Assembly: GCF_001522545.3 (NCBI RefSeq)
Contig: NC_031769.1
Location: forward strand, 69,864,640 to 69,928,639
Source of the DNA: Parus major
Taxonomy: Eukaryota; Chordata; Aves; Passeriformes; Paridae
DNA length: 64,000 nt
Direction of reading: 5' to 3'
The translations under genes were made by a program, and so were the position numbers. This document shows, in pieces, positions 25,101 to 38,700 of this stretch (the first letter of the stretch is position 1; the number at the start of each line of letters is the position of its first letter). The notes under the pieces were generated by a model, which was not told where the DNA came from, did no database searches, and worked only from the letters and a program-made list of their open reading frames with translations.

Positions 25101-28100
25101 TGTCAGCTACAGGTCCCTACAAACAGGATGTTACTCAGAGGAGACACTACAACGGCTGCAATGTTGATATCATCAGAATCTCTTTCCAGATTCAGGGGCT
25201 GGCCAGCGAACTTGAAATTGCATCCCACTGTGATGATTTTTTCCCCTCTTCCTCTGAAACAAACAGGGTACTGGTTCTTTCTCAAAGTGTGGTGTGTGGC
25301 AGTGATCCTGGAAATGGGTCTGTAAGGTAAGCTCTCCCATTCCTGCTTGGAATGCTCTAGCAGATTAAAAACAGTGGGATGGAGAAAGAGAGGTTGCTGA
25401 GCAGTTAATAGCACTAGAATAGAGAAATTGCATGTTGTGATGAACATTGCCCAAAGTTTGTGACCTTGCCTAGTGCATGTGGTGCTGATTATACCAAAGG
25501 CTGAAGCAGATGTGAGGGAAAATTGTGTTTCATTTCCTCCTAGCTATCCCAGGCCCTCTCTGGTTAAGGGGAGGATTATGATGCTTTAGGAAAATAATGT
25601 ATATATCTCTGTGTGGCTGTAATAATGATGGATGTTTTCTCCCAACCCAAGTAACTGTGATAGATACAGCTGGCTGCAACCTATGATGAACACTAAGGTT
25701 AATTGGAAACAAGGGCACAGCAGTCCCTAAGTAGCATTATTCTGTGCTATATTCACATGCTGTCATTAATTTTCTTATTTGTTTGACTTTAAAAAAACAC
25801 AGTAACAAAATCTGAAAAGAACAGAAATAAGAGCTCTATTGTACCACTTACAAAGTTAGTACTGAGGATGAGGAGGAGCTGAATAAACCAAGTGCTTGCT
25901 GACATTATGCTCTGTACAGCCTAACGCCTCCAGGTAACGGGAGAGCACACTGTGCAGTGGCATTTGCTACATCTGTGCTCTTCTACCTGGTTTGTTAAAA
26001 GATTGATTATCATAACACTTCAGGGCCATGGCTATTTTATTATAGCAGAGTTCAGCCTGAGTCAGAATTTGAACTCCTGAAGCAGTGAAAAAAATATATG
26101 GAATGTAAGACTAGAGTTGTTGTGCAGTATGAGAATGAGCACTTGGCAGATGGAGTCCGGTGTCTCTTCTCTGAAGGTGGCCAGCATCTGGTGAATGATC
26201 TGCATTTAGAGGAATGGTCAAAGATCCCAGCAATAGGCTGTTATGGAAATAATCTGCTTTCCACGTGGGGAGCCTCATCTGGTAGAGTTACAGACTTCTT
26301 TCAGCTCCAAAAATCTGAGGTATTATTCCCCAAAGTAGTTACAGGGACCCTGAGGAATTCTCATTTCTGGTTTACTGTTTGTGCACACACACCTTTTTGG
26401 GCACTAGCGAAGTTGGGTTTAACAGGATTATGTGTAGCAGCAGTTCCTCCTGTACATATTCCTGTTAGATGAAAAAACCCCACATTTCCTATACCCTGAA
26501 TTTATACATTTAGGGTTGGGGCCACAAAGCTTAGAGAAGTGGAAAGTTCTGCAAAGCAGCTGTAAGACTATAACGCAGCAGGAATTACAACAGCAATGTG
26601 AATGAGAACAAATGAAACGCAGGTACCTGACAAATGTTGCTTGTCTCTGATCCCACAGAGTTGCACAAACATGCAAGACAAGCCGAGCCCATACAACATG
26701 AAACAATATGCACTTGTCAGAACGCTCCTAATAAAATCCTACTGCACTGCTCGCTCCCTGTCCAGCAAACAAAGCAGTATAAGCCCTTTTGCTCTATTAC
26801 AAAAGCCAACAAATCCATATCCATATGGAAATTATCCATATTCTTATAAAACTGATTTTTACAAGGTTTTATTTGAGTGAATGGTGACAGTATATGGGCA
26901 TATAAAAATATATATAAGGAGTGCTTTCACTGTAAAGTAATTTAGATTACAGGGAAAATTAGGTCCCAGTGATCCACCTCAAGTGAGACCATAACTTGTA
27001 ATACCTCTGCAGGATTTCAGGGGGAAAAAAGTCATATCAGATGCAAACCCTATCGCCCAATTAACCCCATGAAAATGGGTATATTACGATGTTTGGCCAT
27101 CAGAAATAAATACATACACCAGAAAAACCACAAGTGTCTCTGCACTGCCTACAAGTAACTCTGTATGTGTTCTTTTTCACACTTGCACCCTTACAACATA
27201 TTGCAAGCACATGAGGGAAAGAAGGAAATGGAAGCGGGGGCAGGATTCCTGCATGTTACAGATACTGCTAACAGGTTTTTTTTTTAGTCTTTCCTTAAGA
27301 CCTTCTGGTTGCTGTATTTCCTACAGCAGAAAATTTCAAGATCTTTCCCTTGTTATCACTAGTTCTAACAGCTATGTGTGCCCTGATGAGACTATTTTCT
27401 TGGGCATATTTCTATTAGTGCTCTTAAACATGTCTTTCCATTTGCCTATTTTGGCTCCACTGCAACACAAAGCTGTAGGCATACTGCTAAATGAGGACAT
27501 AAACTTTTCTAGACTTTTGCAAACAACTAGACTTCTGAAGAAGATAAATTGTTATTGCTTTTGCACTGCTCCTTTCTTGGGAAAAATGAGAAATGAAAAA
27601 AACACTGCCACTGTGTCAGTATTGCATAGAAGTTTATTGGGTGAGCAATAACATGTCATTGTCAATCGAACTAATAAGCAACAGAAAAGCTGGCAAGTAA
27701 AATTCAAGCTCCTGAAAATAATTTCTGAATCCAATTCACATTCACATATTTAATTATTCATTAAAAGAAACCAGAATGACTGAAAGAATCACAATCCTTC
27801 TCAGTGAGCCCTAAAAATTAATCAGATATTAACTAAGCCTGTGTTGTTTTTTTTTAGTGGAATTGTAGCAAGAAAGTAAGAAAACTATAGGTACAGTTTG
27901 AGGGAATGCACTCCTAAGTCATAATTGACATCTCAAAGACTAGAACAATGTATTTCCTGTGTTTCAGAAGAGAGTATCTTGACAGGGATGTACAACTTGG
28001 GCAGTATATCACCATGGTGAAAAAGATCTTGCTTTTGGCCAGTATCAAACCAACCTATTTTATCATGCATTTTTCAGCTCTCCAGTACGACGTTACATGA

Positions 28101-30240
28101 TTCAGCAGAAACCACACAGTACAAACTCCTACATGGTTGCGAAGCATTCTGGCTTCAAAATGAGTCCCACAAATCTTTTTGTCAATGCCTTGGACTTCTA
28201 GAAAGGATTACAAAGTTAGCACTGCACAAAAGCAGTATAGAGGAGCCTGACTCATGCCAAATTGTGGCTTAAGAGCGGCTTGGGGAGCAAAGGTAAGGTT
28301 AAAGGTGGCTTTATGACATCCTTATATCTACTAGTTCTCTGTCAGTTTCTGCCAGGTCATACCCTTGATCACTTCCTTTCCTTTACTGCAATGTTTCTGC
28401 CATTTTTAAACTGCTTCTGCAGCTTGTACTTCAGGTCTCATGTGGATTACAGGATGTAATGAAGGGGGATCTGTGCTGTGCACTCCCACAAACTAAACGT
28501 GTACTATGTGGAGACTTGTGCATAAGGAAGAGCTGGACTCAGTGTTCCAAATTATTCATTCTAGTGCTATGGGAACATAGCACTAGAAAGTACACTAGAA
28601 ATTCAGCAATATTTAGTGTAGTCTGAAGGTTATTTTAAGTTGTGCCAGCTGCTAAACACAGCAGGGATTCAACAGGGTGATAAAGGACATTTTAGACCAA
28701 GTCCTGACTTACACTCTCTGCAGGGAGGTAATACAAAAATTGCTAGGAATGCTCTGCGCAGTCTGAGAATTCACCTATTTTGGGATAAGCATTCCAGGGC
28801 TGAGTGAGGGCAGATTCCTACTAGATGAATGATACAAATCTGCAGTAATGCAAACAGGGTCTGAATGTGGAAAGGGAGTAACAATAGAAGAATCATTTAA
28901 AGCCAAAGATTGATATTTCAGACCTAGCTGGCTGGAGGCTGGGCTTTTTTTGGGTATTTGATCTGTCATTCATTAAACTGTTAACCCATTTTCAGTCCCT
29001 GTTAATGCAACTCAATTGCATCAGTGCTTTAACAAGCTGTTAAAGAAACTATCATATAGAAATGGGTAGACAAAATTGTGTCCATATTACTGCACTTTGA
29101 CTCTGAACATGGGCATAATGTACTGAGCATGATATAGTGCTCCTTCAACGCTCTCACTGGGGGTAGTAAAAAGTGAAGAAAGGTTGGGATGTTTGAGGGA
29201 GAATCTCTAAGCTCTGAGCTCTATGTGTGATTCAAAAGCCAGGATTTTGAAATGATGCTAGCCAGCTGTAAATTGAAGCTGCAAGAAGAAGTAGTGTCGA
29301 AGTAAATGTATGCTGCCTTGTTACATGCATTGAAAAAATAACACTGAAAAACTCGATGAAGAGTTTGATGGTATCAGCTCTTGAGACTACTTGTGCATCT
29401 TAACTTGCTTTTTTTTCTGTTTGATATAAAAAAAAAAAAAAAAAAATCATCTTCCATGGCCTGCACATTGCTAATGTAAATGGTGAAGAAGGGCCAAATG
29501 TACCCTCTTCACTACTCAAGGTGTGCCAGGCTGACCCAACACATAGGCTCAGGAGCTCGCTCAGGCACGGGCTGTAGTCAGATGCTGGAGGCACCTCTGC
29601 AGGGCTCAGACCAAGTCAGTTACAGGACCTTAGATGGATAAGTCTTTGTCCCCACACTCAAACACAGAGAGGTCCACACAGGTGCCACTGAGCCACAAAG
29701 CACACTTCATTTACATGTCAGTGGAGAATAGCTGGAGTTTGTCCAGGGACAGGACTTAATACTGCGCTCTATCACTTGCAATTGCCGGTAGCAGCAGGGC
29801 AACATTCAGCAGGTGTCAAAAACCTTTTAAGCCGCTTCCTTGTTGCTGTCCTGCCCCATGGCTGAGTGCCACCCTCGCCCATGCTCAATGGAACGATAGG
29901 GTATTTTCAGCCCCCCACTACCTGCCCGTGCTGTGTTTGCTCCATCAGCTCTCCGTGCATGCAGGCTCCTCTTGTGTTAGGGGATGTGACCTTACAATTG
30001 CCATGGCATCCCTGGATCACACCTACGGGCTGTGGTAGCAGGGCCCCAGCGGCTGGAGAAGGGGCACAGCCCGAGGGGATGCTCACACCTCCAAAGTGTG
30101 ACTGCACTACGCTCTGGAGTACTTCTCCTTCCTCAGTGCTCTAGGAGAAAACCTTGCAAGACCAGGCACAGCGGAAAACAATGAAAAGAGAAGCTTTTTT
30201 TTTAAATTAAAAAATATAATAATAATAAAAAAATAAAAGC
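22136..30240. other. Intronic sequence without recognised genes
   Basis: AT-rich sequence with a purine-rich stretch at 22185-22230, a short CA tract near 24253-24265, a 13-bp tandem duplication near 24815-24840 and a 19-base A run at 29428-29446. Open frames at 26098-26472 and 27211-27651 on the plus strand have no family features. Confidence 0.6.
28559..28588. repeat. Short hairpin, 13-bp perfect arms with tetraloop
   Basis: TTCTAGTGCTATG (28559-28571) pairs with CATAGCACTAGAA (28576-28588) around the loop GGAA. Pairing stops outside the arms, and no function can be assigned from sequence. Confidence 0.85.
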
Positions 30241-30333
30241 GTCTCTTCGGTGCACTTTTAACAAGGCCCGCTGGCGTTTGATGGCAGGGCTGGAATTCTG
30301 GGGGACGGTGCAGCATTCCCAGGCGGGAGGCGC

Positions 30334-30434
30334 GGGCCCGGCCCCACTCCCGGGCCCGGCCCCACTCCCGGGCCCGGCCCCACTCCCGGGCCCGGCCCCA
30401 CTCCCGGGCCCGGCCCCACTCCCGGGCCCGGCCC
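30334..30434. repeat. GC-rich 18-bp minisatellite, 5.6 copies
   Basis: Five full copies and one partial copy of the unit GGGCCCGGCCCCACTCCC, apparently identical throughout. It sits in a CpG-rich patch of about 290 bp (30245-30530) surrounded by AT-rich DNA. Because 18 is divisible by three, all frames across it stay open and give repeats such as PGPAPL (plus) or GPGSGA (minus); these are by-products, not evidence of a protein. Identical units indicate recent expansion and likely length variation between individuals. Confidence 0.95.
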
Positions 30435-32243
30435 AGGCCGCGGCCGCCACGCGGGGGAGCTCCAGGCCTTGCAGCGGGCCTCGGCCTCGGGCTCGGCCCG
30501 CCGGCACTGGGGAAAAAACAATTAAATCCGTGCTTTGATGGGCTACCGGCAAACTGTGTGAGAGTAAAAGGGAAAGGATCGCCAGTGTAAAACAAACAGA
30601 TAAACAAAAACCCACAAACAAACAAAACCCCTCTATCTCCTTCACTGATACACATTTTGAACTACAAACAGCTAATCTTAACACCGTTTCCCAGTAAACT
30701 AACTGTGACAAAAAAGGGTGGGTTTTTTTTAGCATTTTGAACAGCTCAGCTGGAAGCAGGGAAATCAGCATGAAGTTAAATATTTGTGGGGGTTTAATAC
30801 AGCTAAAATATTGGTTTTTTTCCCTGCCATAGGACACTGGGGCAAATTAAGCATTTCTAATTACGCAGCCTAGAACAGAATAGCACACAGCAAGAAATAG
30901 TGACCAAACAGTGATGACCAAACTAGAAAGGAAGAGAGACTTGCTGTGAACATAAGGTAAATAAATTTCTGATACAAAACCATAAAACTACTACAGCATG
31001 GAAAGGCAACGACTGGATGAAAGGATGAGAAGGGAAAATTACGCTCAGAACTGACATTGCTAAACACTGTTCTCTCCAAATCGTACCCATTAAATGTGAA
31101 GCTTTTGTTCATCTAGATGTGTATCATATTGCATTGCATAGCTCTGCTACACAAATGTGTAGTGGAGTGCATTCCTTTCTACTCATCTGCCAAACTCCAA
31201 ACTTCCATCGTTTTTGTTGAGATTTCTGTATGGAAGTAAGTTAAATACACTACACAGTGAGAAACAATTATTTAGATTTGTCTTTGACTCAAAAAGTGCC
31301 TAATCAGAGTGTCACCAGACTGTGATTATGTGCATTTTTATTACTTTGGATTTCTAAATATTACTTTTTTTTTAATAATATTTTAGTTTTGACAGTTGAG
31401 ACTGGAGTGGGCAGTTTGTATGTCATTGTCTGGAATGGGGAAGAGTGTTAAAATTTCTCTGAAATGGGTGAGGTAATGTTTACAGACTCATAACCAGGCT
31501 GTTGCTGGTGCTGTTATTTGCTCTTCAAGGTTGGGTTAACAGTGTAACTGCCATGGTGACTCTCTGGAAACCTGGAAATGCAGAACAGCACTAGCAACTA
31601 AAAAAGACTGAAACCTAGTGCTAGCTTACAGTTCTCCTCATAGCTAGGAGAAAATTTTGGAAGAAATCCTGCAACCCGAGAGGCTGTCTTTATTTTCACA
31701 CTGATGATTTATGATGACAATTTTCTCACACTTTGTAATGACACCTCAGGTAAACTGTCTTGCTCACAACACAGAACTTGGTCACAACAGGGAAAAAAGT
31801 GCATTGCAGCCTCACATGCAGAACCTGACAAAGACCTTAAGGTACTCTGATACTTTTGGGTGCTAAAAAGGCAAGCTCAGAGTGGCTTTCCAAATGACAA
31901 ATGTTTTCCTTCAAGCCTAGGATGAATATATACATCAGCAGCATTTTTCAACTGCTATTTTTTCACAGTTCAGCCAACTTTGAATTGTTTGTGTTGCAAT
32001 AATATCTTAAAGAGACATAAAAAGGTGTAGATTTAAGCTACATTGTCATCATGGTCTTCCTTGAGATCATTGCATGTAATGATTAAATTTTCCTTAAGTC
32101 TCTGAATGATAAACAACTGGCTATACATGCAAGGGCTTCAGACTATCTGTGTCTCTATCTATGTGCGTAACTATTTACAAGATTGGGCTTGCCTAGGCTA
32201 ACTTGCAGGCACCAGAGTTAATTCTCATTCTAGCTTAAATTAA

Positions 32244-32261
32244 TTTTTTTTTTTTTTTTTT
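32244..32261. repeat. 18-base T run (poly-A on the minus strand)
   Basis: Read on the minus strand, a GC-rich segment (about 32700-32380) passes through a less GC-rich stretch and ends at this A run. That order could reflect a poly-A tail of a retrocopied transcript, but no AATAAA precedes the run and I found no target-site duplication. Confidence 0.6.
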
Positions 32262-32374
32262 GAGCTCTTCTGGGACCTTCATAGCTTTGCCTTGCCAGTA
32301 CAAAAAGAAGCAGCGACTTGAATTGCAACGCGGTTGGAGAAAAAATTCCCAAACTCCTGAGATGAGAGAGATTT

Positions 32375-32700
32375 GCATTGAGCTCGCATCCGCAGCTCCC
32401 AGCGCCGGGGAGCTCGCAGTGTGACGCGTTCCTGCTCGGCTCCCAGCCCGGGATAAGGCGCTGCCTGCCCTCCCCAGCAGCCGTGCTCCTTGTCTGCAGC
32501 ACCCGTAAGGGCCAGCCCAAGGGGCTGCGCAGCCGAGAGCGCCCAGCCCTCCCCGGCGCTGCCAGCAGCCCCGCCGGACCAGCGCCCCATCCATCCTGCT
32601 GACGGGCTGGGGGATCTCTGCCCGGCCCCTTGCACAGGTACCAGCCGGCGCCGGGATCTGCAGCACAGCGCTCAGCCCCTCCGCAAAGATGGTCTTATCA
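32375..32700. promoter_or_regulatory. Second small CpG island
   Basis: About 325 bp rich in CpG and GC, with repeated GCGCCGG, CCCGGG and CAGCCC-type strings, isolated in AT-rich DNA inside the presumed CDH9 intron 1. CpG islands of this kind often mark promoters or alternative first exons. GTAAGG at 32508-32513 on the plus strand, after CAGCACCC, could act as a donor but is weak. Overlapping open frames of 118-143 codons on the minus strand reflect base composition. No protein family is recognised. Confidence 0.5.
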
Positions 32701-35700
32701 CCTCGGCATCAAAATCAACACTACCGCTATCAAACACTGCCTGGGAGAGACATCTGCTATTTAAATGTATTCTAGCAGATGAAAGGAATGGAAACATAAA
32801 ACCCAAACACTTCCCTTTTTTCCTAATGTAATCAGTATTTTTAAGCAGTTTATCTGCTTATTAATAGGAAGGTTTTAAAACATTTTGCTTGAGCTGACAT
32901 TCTTTAATTATAATATTCACACTGCTGAATATGCAGGCACACCAGCAGAAGCTCTATTGTGAAGGAACACGCAGATTCAATCTGTTTCTTTCTCTGAATT
33001 TTTCTGACTTGGTCTTATTTTTCCATTCATCATTATATTTTTGTTTGCTTCTCACATTTCTTTTTAAATGTGTGGGTTTTTTCCTCTCACTCTGTTGTTC
33101 CACTTGAAAACACCAGGATTAGCATGCAGATGTTTTTTTTGATCAGAGATTTTTTTTTTAATCATTTCCATTTTCCACAGTCTATTTGGGTAGCTGGGGA
33201 TTTTTTGTTTGTTTGCTTTTGACCCTGTTTTGTTGGGGTTTTTTTTCTTTTAATGTATTACTCTTGTCTGAGTGTAAACACCTTCTGTTTGCTATTGTTT
33301 ACCTAAATCAGCATTTTAGAAAATTAACTTCTAGTTAAATAGATCATGAGCTATGCTAGCTCATGCAATAATCTAATAACCTCCATGTTTTTAGTGCTTT
33401 GATAACCATGATAGCTCAGGTCAAATAGATACTGGTTTAAGGAGGGGTTTTTTAAAAAAAAAACAAAAAAAAAAACCCACCCCAAAAACAAAAAAGATGT
33501 AAAAAGGATAAGGTTTCAGCATGTATGTTATTTGTTGAAAAATTGTGTTGTAATACCTTTAAAATGGCTTTTAGAATTCATGTAAGTTATAGGATTTACT
33601 GAACATAGATCAATGAGAAAATTATTCATGCTCCTTGCCAATATGAAAGGACCAACTTCCTATTTTTTCTTTAATTAAAAGGAATAATGACCTCTTTAAA
33701 TGAGATCCAGTTGGAATTTTGGCTAGGTTGTTATCTGCAGGCTATCATTCACAGGAGTTGAATTACACTTAATTTTTAGAAAGCTGAGAGGAGCAAAAGA
33801 CATTCAGCATCTTAGCTCAGGGAAACAGCCTTTGAATGCTGCTTTAAGAAGGAGAAGCAGAAAGAATACAACCCAAGCTGTTACCACCCATGTAAGTTGC
33901 AACATCCACCTTCATTAAATCTATATTATAAACACTGAAGAGGTTCAGGAATTCCTCGTCTCTTGCATTAGAAGGAGTGATCAATGGATTTTACAGGGCT
34001 GATATTTCAAGATCAATTTTTAATGTCAAGAAACTAAAGTTGGGGGTGGGTGTTCTTCCATAACCCTGGACATTTCCAGTAACCAAGATACCCACCACTG
34101 CTGTTTAGTGGCTGTATATTTTTTTAAGAACATCCATGCCTGAAGCATCCATGGATAGCAAAGCTCATCTCCACACCATCCCTTACAAGGAAAAGCAAAA
34201 TTGCCTGCAGTGATGTGTGCTGGACAAGCTCAGAAATGCCATGAACATGTTGTTTGGGAGCATGGCCAAAACAACAGAAACTCCTGTTCATTTCCAAAGT
34301 TCATTAAATGCCTAAAACTTTGTAGGGCCCCTCTTATCAAACATGACTTTGGTCCCTGAGGTACCACAGAAATTGCATCACCATGTCCTGGAGCCCAAGG
34401 AGCAGCTCCAGGGCAGCTGCACACAGCCTGGAGTTCAGTACTGAGAAAGCACAACATGCACAATTTAGTTACCCCTTAGAAAGTATCTGCCACCACCTCT
34501 CCCATGCAGTGGACTTAATTCCTGGAAAGGGTTACTGGCTATAGTTAAAAAAAGATTATATTGAAATGTGAATTGTCCCTTGAAGGTTTTTTACAAGTAA
34601 GCAAAAAAAAAAAAATATATATATATATATGCTTTTTTTATTTTGTTTCTAGACACCTCATTAAAAATGGCGAATTTTTAAGTGTTTAAAAAAGCTATCT
34701 TTTTTCCCCACAGGATAAAGCATAAGGTTATCTATTACCTGAAGCTATAATCAGGTTAGCATAACAAATCTGTTTTTTCCCTGCAATCCTATTTCTTTTT
34801 GCCCAAGCAATCAATTTTTGGTGACATCACATACTTCAAGGAGAAAACACAGGATGACTCTGCTATAGCAGTACAGCAGAGCAGCAAAGAGATTTTTTTT
34901 TTTGTCTTGCTCTGCAATATGTAACTGAAAATGCTTTAGGGGTTAGTCAGCTTTCTTTAAAGCCGTGGCCATTAAAAAATGTTTTCCCAATCCTTTTTCT
35001 GTGTCCTATCTAAAACAGACAAAGGCAGAAGTTCCTGTAGCCCTGCAGCCCCTTTGCACCAACAAAGCTGAAGCAAAGGCAATGCAGGAAAGGTACAAAT
35101 CTCTGCGGAGTAGGTATTAGAAGGGAAATGTGCATGTGTGCCATCTCATGGAAGGGACCTGGGTGCATGAGGCTACAGAGGGATTATCCTAAAAGTGCTG
35201 CCTTCTATCTTGTAATCTAGTGATTTCCTTTCCCAGCACAGCAGTTTATTTCAAGAAGAGCACAGTTTAGCATCCCTTTGAACACACCATTATTACTGAA
35301 TGTATTGTAATTAGTTCCTGCTTGTGAAGCTCTTGGACACAGAGGAACATGCAAGTGTTAAGTGTTACAGTCATTATCATTCACCTTTACTTAATACATT
35401 TCTGTTTTATTTAGCTACTTGTGACAAAGGCATCCAATGTCTTTCACCAGGCTGCACATGTGTGAACTAGTGAGACCACAGGAATGGAAAAGTGGAGTCC
35501 TGAAATATGCCTTGCTCCAGAAAGCTGAGAGATAAGTTTGCTGGTAATGTAATAAACAACTAGTTAGCAAGGAAGCTATAAATGTTTGCAATTAAATTCA
35601 CTGTATTGCCAACCCCAAGTCTCCAAATTAATCGTTAGCTGGATGGTTTAAGATTAGTCTTTTATATTTTTTTCCTTTGGTATAGACTTCATGTTTTCAA

Positions 35701-38700
35701 GGCCTTTTTTACATGCAAGAGCTACACTTTCAACTTTTTTTGTAAAATCCATGTATAATAACATCCTTACCTTAACAGGTCAGACCTTTAAGGAAATCAA
35801 TGCTAAGAGTGGACAACAAGGAGTAACATACACAATAAATCTTCAGAAGAAACAAACACCACCAAAACCCTAAAATATAAAATATTAATTAATTCTAGTC
35901 ACATAAGCTGACCATTTCCTTAAAATCTATGAGATGAAATCTCAACCTTGCAAACTCATAGAAGTCCACTGAAAATGTCACCAGGATCTCCAGCAGTGAG
36001 GAAGGACCAATAATTCAATTTAACTAAGAGTGATTGTAGGTCTTGTCATTTGGCCAGACAATCTAAATGACAGAAAACAGGATCATGTCCTGTTATAAAT
36101 TTCTTTGGGTTTGGCTTTGCTTTTTCCTTGGAAGAGTACTGATATGCTTGTTTGATTAACTGAAACTTAAGGCTGAGTTTTAGAGACTTGGATTTAAGCA
36201 GAAGAAAAAGATGTCTGTATGGGATGAATAGATACATGCATTCTAGTTGTATACACATTTATTTGTGTGCGGGCAGGAATCAGTTCTATTTACAATTACA
36301 TGCCATATAATCTTTTTTTATTTTTTTTTACATGCCTGTGCTTCTGTTAGGGTGCATATCTAAAAAGCTTGTGCACTCAGACAGTCTTCAGACTCCAGTG
36401 TCCAGGTCTGCAAATACCTATTCCAGTGAGTCATCACCAGCTTCATGAAATAATTTTCCATTGTAAACTTGCAAGTGATCTGCTCTGGGGTATAAAGCCC
36501 TTAAAAGGCAGTGATAAAATGTACTTTAGGGGGGGAAAAAAATTGAACTCAGCATGAGATCACTCATGAAAGGAAGGGCACTGACACTCAAACCTCGAGT
36601 TATCCAATTCCTTCTTTAAAAAGTGGTATCTTTAATGGGTGGTTGCAAAACTGTATCTTTTGTGCTCCTTTCCTGTTCCTCCTCCATAAGAGATGTTCAC
36701 AAGTCAAAGTTCTACAATTTAAAAACATAGCCTGAATGCATCAGGTATGTATTTATATACTGCAGATCTTTCACTGTGTGACTACAATGTGAGACGAGTG
36801 AATTCCACCCTGAGATTAGAGACTCCCCTGTAGTTCTCTGCAGATATGAGAAAATAGAGGCCAAACACAGTTACTCTTTGAGCAACTCAGGGGCCCAAAA
36901 GCACAGGACATTTTCCCATGAGATAAGTCATCTACCTTAGAATGCACTTTTTTTTTCCCTTTTAAATCTTTTTATTGGTGCAATGTTTCTGCAGTGTAGA
37001 CACTGTCAGCTTCAGAGGCTGAAGGTTTATTTGACCACAGAACAGATAATGGATAAACAGCAGCTATAAGAGTTTGTTCAGCTCACCTCACCAAGGAGCC
37101 TAGATATCACTTGGCAGTGCTAAGTGCTCCGTACCACTTCTGCTTCTAGTTCATGGGCCAGTGCCACTGAAGTTCTCAACAGATGATGCTATTAGTACAA
37201 CCCACTACTATTTATCTTTTTTTTTCCTGTATGAAAGGGAATAAAATACTTGTTTTGCTTACACAGTCCTGTGAAGAGCCATTAGGTGGTACTAATGGTG
37301 CTTTTGACTGTTGGCATCTGCTCTAGATGGGGTTCGAGTAGGGGCCTTGAAGGTAGAGGGCTTTCAAACACCCATTTGATTGCCAATCCCCTGCGGAATA
37401 ACAGCTACATTGGTATCAACATACTGAAATATGTGTGACACTAGCCAGCACGCCAGGTACTCTCAATGGCAGAGTAACACTTTATCGAAAGAGACAGGCA
37501 TGTGAGGGTGAGCTGTGAAATAAAGATGCAGAATTTCTTGTGAGACCTTTTAAAACACTCCTACTGCTCTACCTTGTCCAGGTAGTATTGTATAAAAACT
37601 TTTGGAGAGGATCTTATTCTGTCCAAAAGTATTGCTCCTCCAAAGTGATTTATCAACCCACCATACTGTGGGGAAAAAAAAATAATTCTAGGAGTCTCTC
37701 TTTTTCTTTTTGAAAATAGACAGAATTTTAGATGTAAAATACAATCATATTCTCTACAAATTCTTGTCCCTCTACATTTCTTGTGTTGACATTGTGTATT
37801 TTTTTTCCCAGTGCCAGTGGCCTGAATAGTAATGGTGTAGCACAAGCCAGACAGTCATACACTACCTGTCCTGAGCAGGACTCTAGGTAAAATGCTCATT
37901 TCTGTGTCTATGGGAACTGGTGCTATAATATTAATCTTTTAATTGTGTTTGGGGCTTTTTTTCCTCATAGAAGAAAAAAAGTCACTAGACAACCAAAATA
38001 TCCTTTACGAGGTGAGATGATTCCAGATCATTTTCCCTCTTTGCTTGTGGCTTTTAAAGAGATCATTTCTGCAAGGAGCTAGGATTCAGCATCCTATTTT
38101 TGGCACAGTGTCCACGCTTCTGACTTTGCATGGGAAGGGTTAGAGCTGAGAAAGCAAAGCTGAGTATTTATATCACATAGGTATGTGAGCTGTGCCTAGA
38201 GCCAAGCAGTACAGAAGACTTGCAGTGTATAGGTACACACCCCATTCTGCACAGTGGATAACCAGAAGGCTGCCTCCTGTAAAAGTATTCCATCTTTTTT
38301 GGCATCCTTTCAGGCAGGCAGAAACAATGCATAGCCCAAATGCTCCAAAGCATCCTCTGCTTTGCAGCCGCAGAAGCCTGTTCATTAGCTGGTAAAGGCA
38401 ATGACAGTTCCTTAAAGTTACTAGAGTTAGACATGGATTTACTCCAAATTAAGGACTTGGCCGAAATTATTTTTTTTCTTTTTTTTTTTTTAATGCATTA
38501 GCAGATGGCAAATATGCACTGAGAACAGAAAAACTACTGGTTTTTGAGGGCAGTGGTTGCTTGCAATGCTAATTTGGGGCTTTATGTTTATGCAAGCTAA
38601 CCTGGAGGGACACATTTCAGAGCTGGGTTGAAGCTGCAGAAAGACTCAAGCAGCAAAGTGCAGAATACCAGCAACCCATTTAAAGCTGGGTGTGTGAATG

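Noticed and set aside
26098..26472. 124-codon open frame on the plus strand
   Set aside because: No homologue or domain comes to mind and no exon-like boundaries are visible.
30107..30837. Frames of 182-211 codons on the minus strand over the minisatellite
   Set aside because: The 18-bp unit keeps every frame open, and the flanking residues show no family features.
32244..32700. A processed pseudogene ending in poly-A on the minus strand
   Set aside because: No AATAAA before the A run, no target duplication found and no recognisable parent protein. Kept only as one option for the CpG-rich block.
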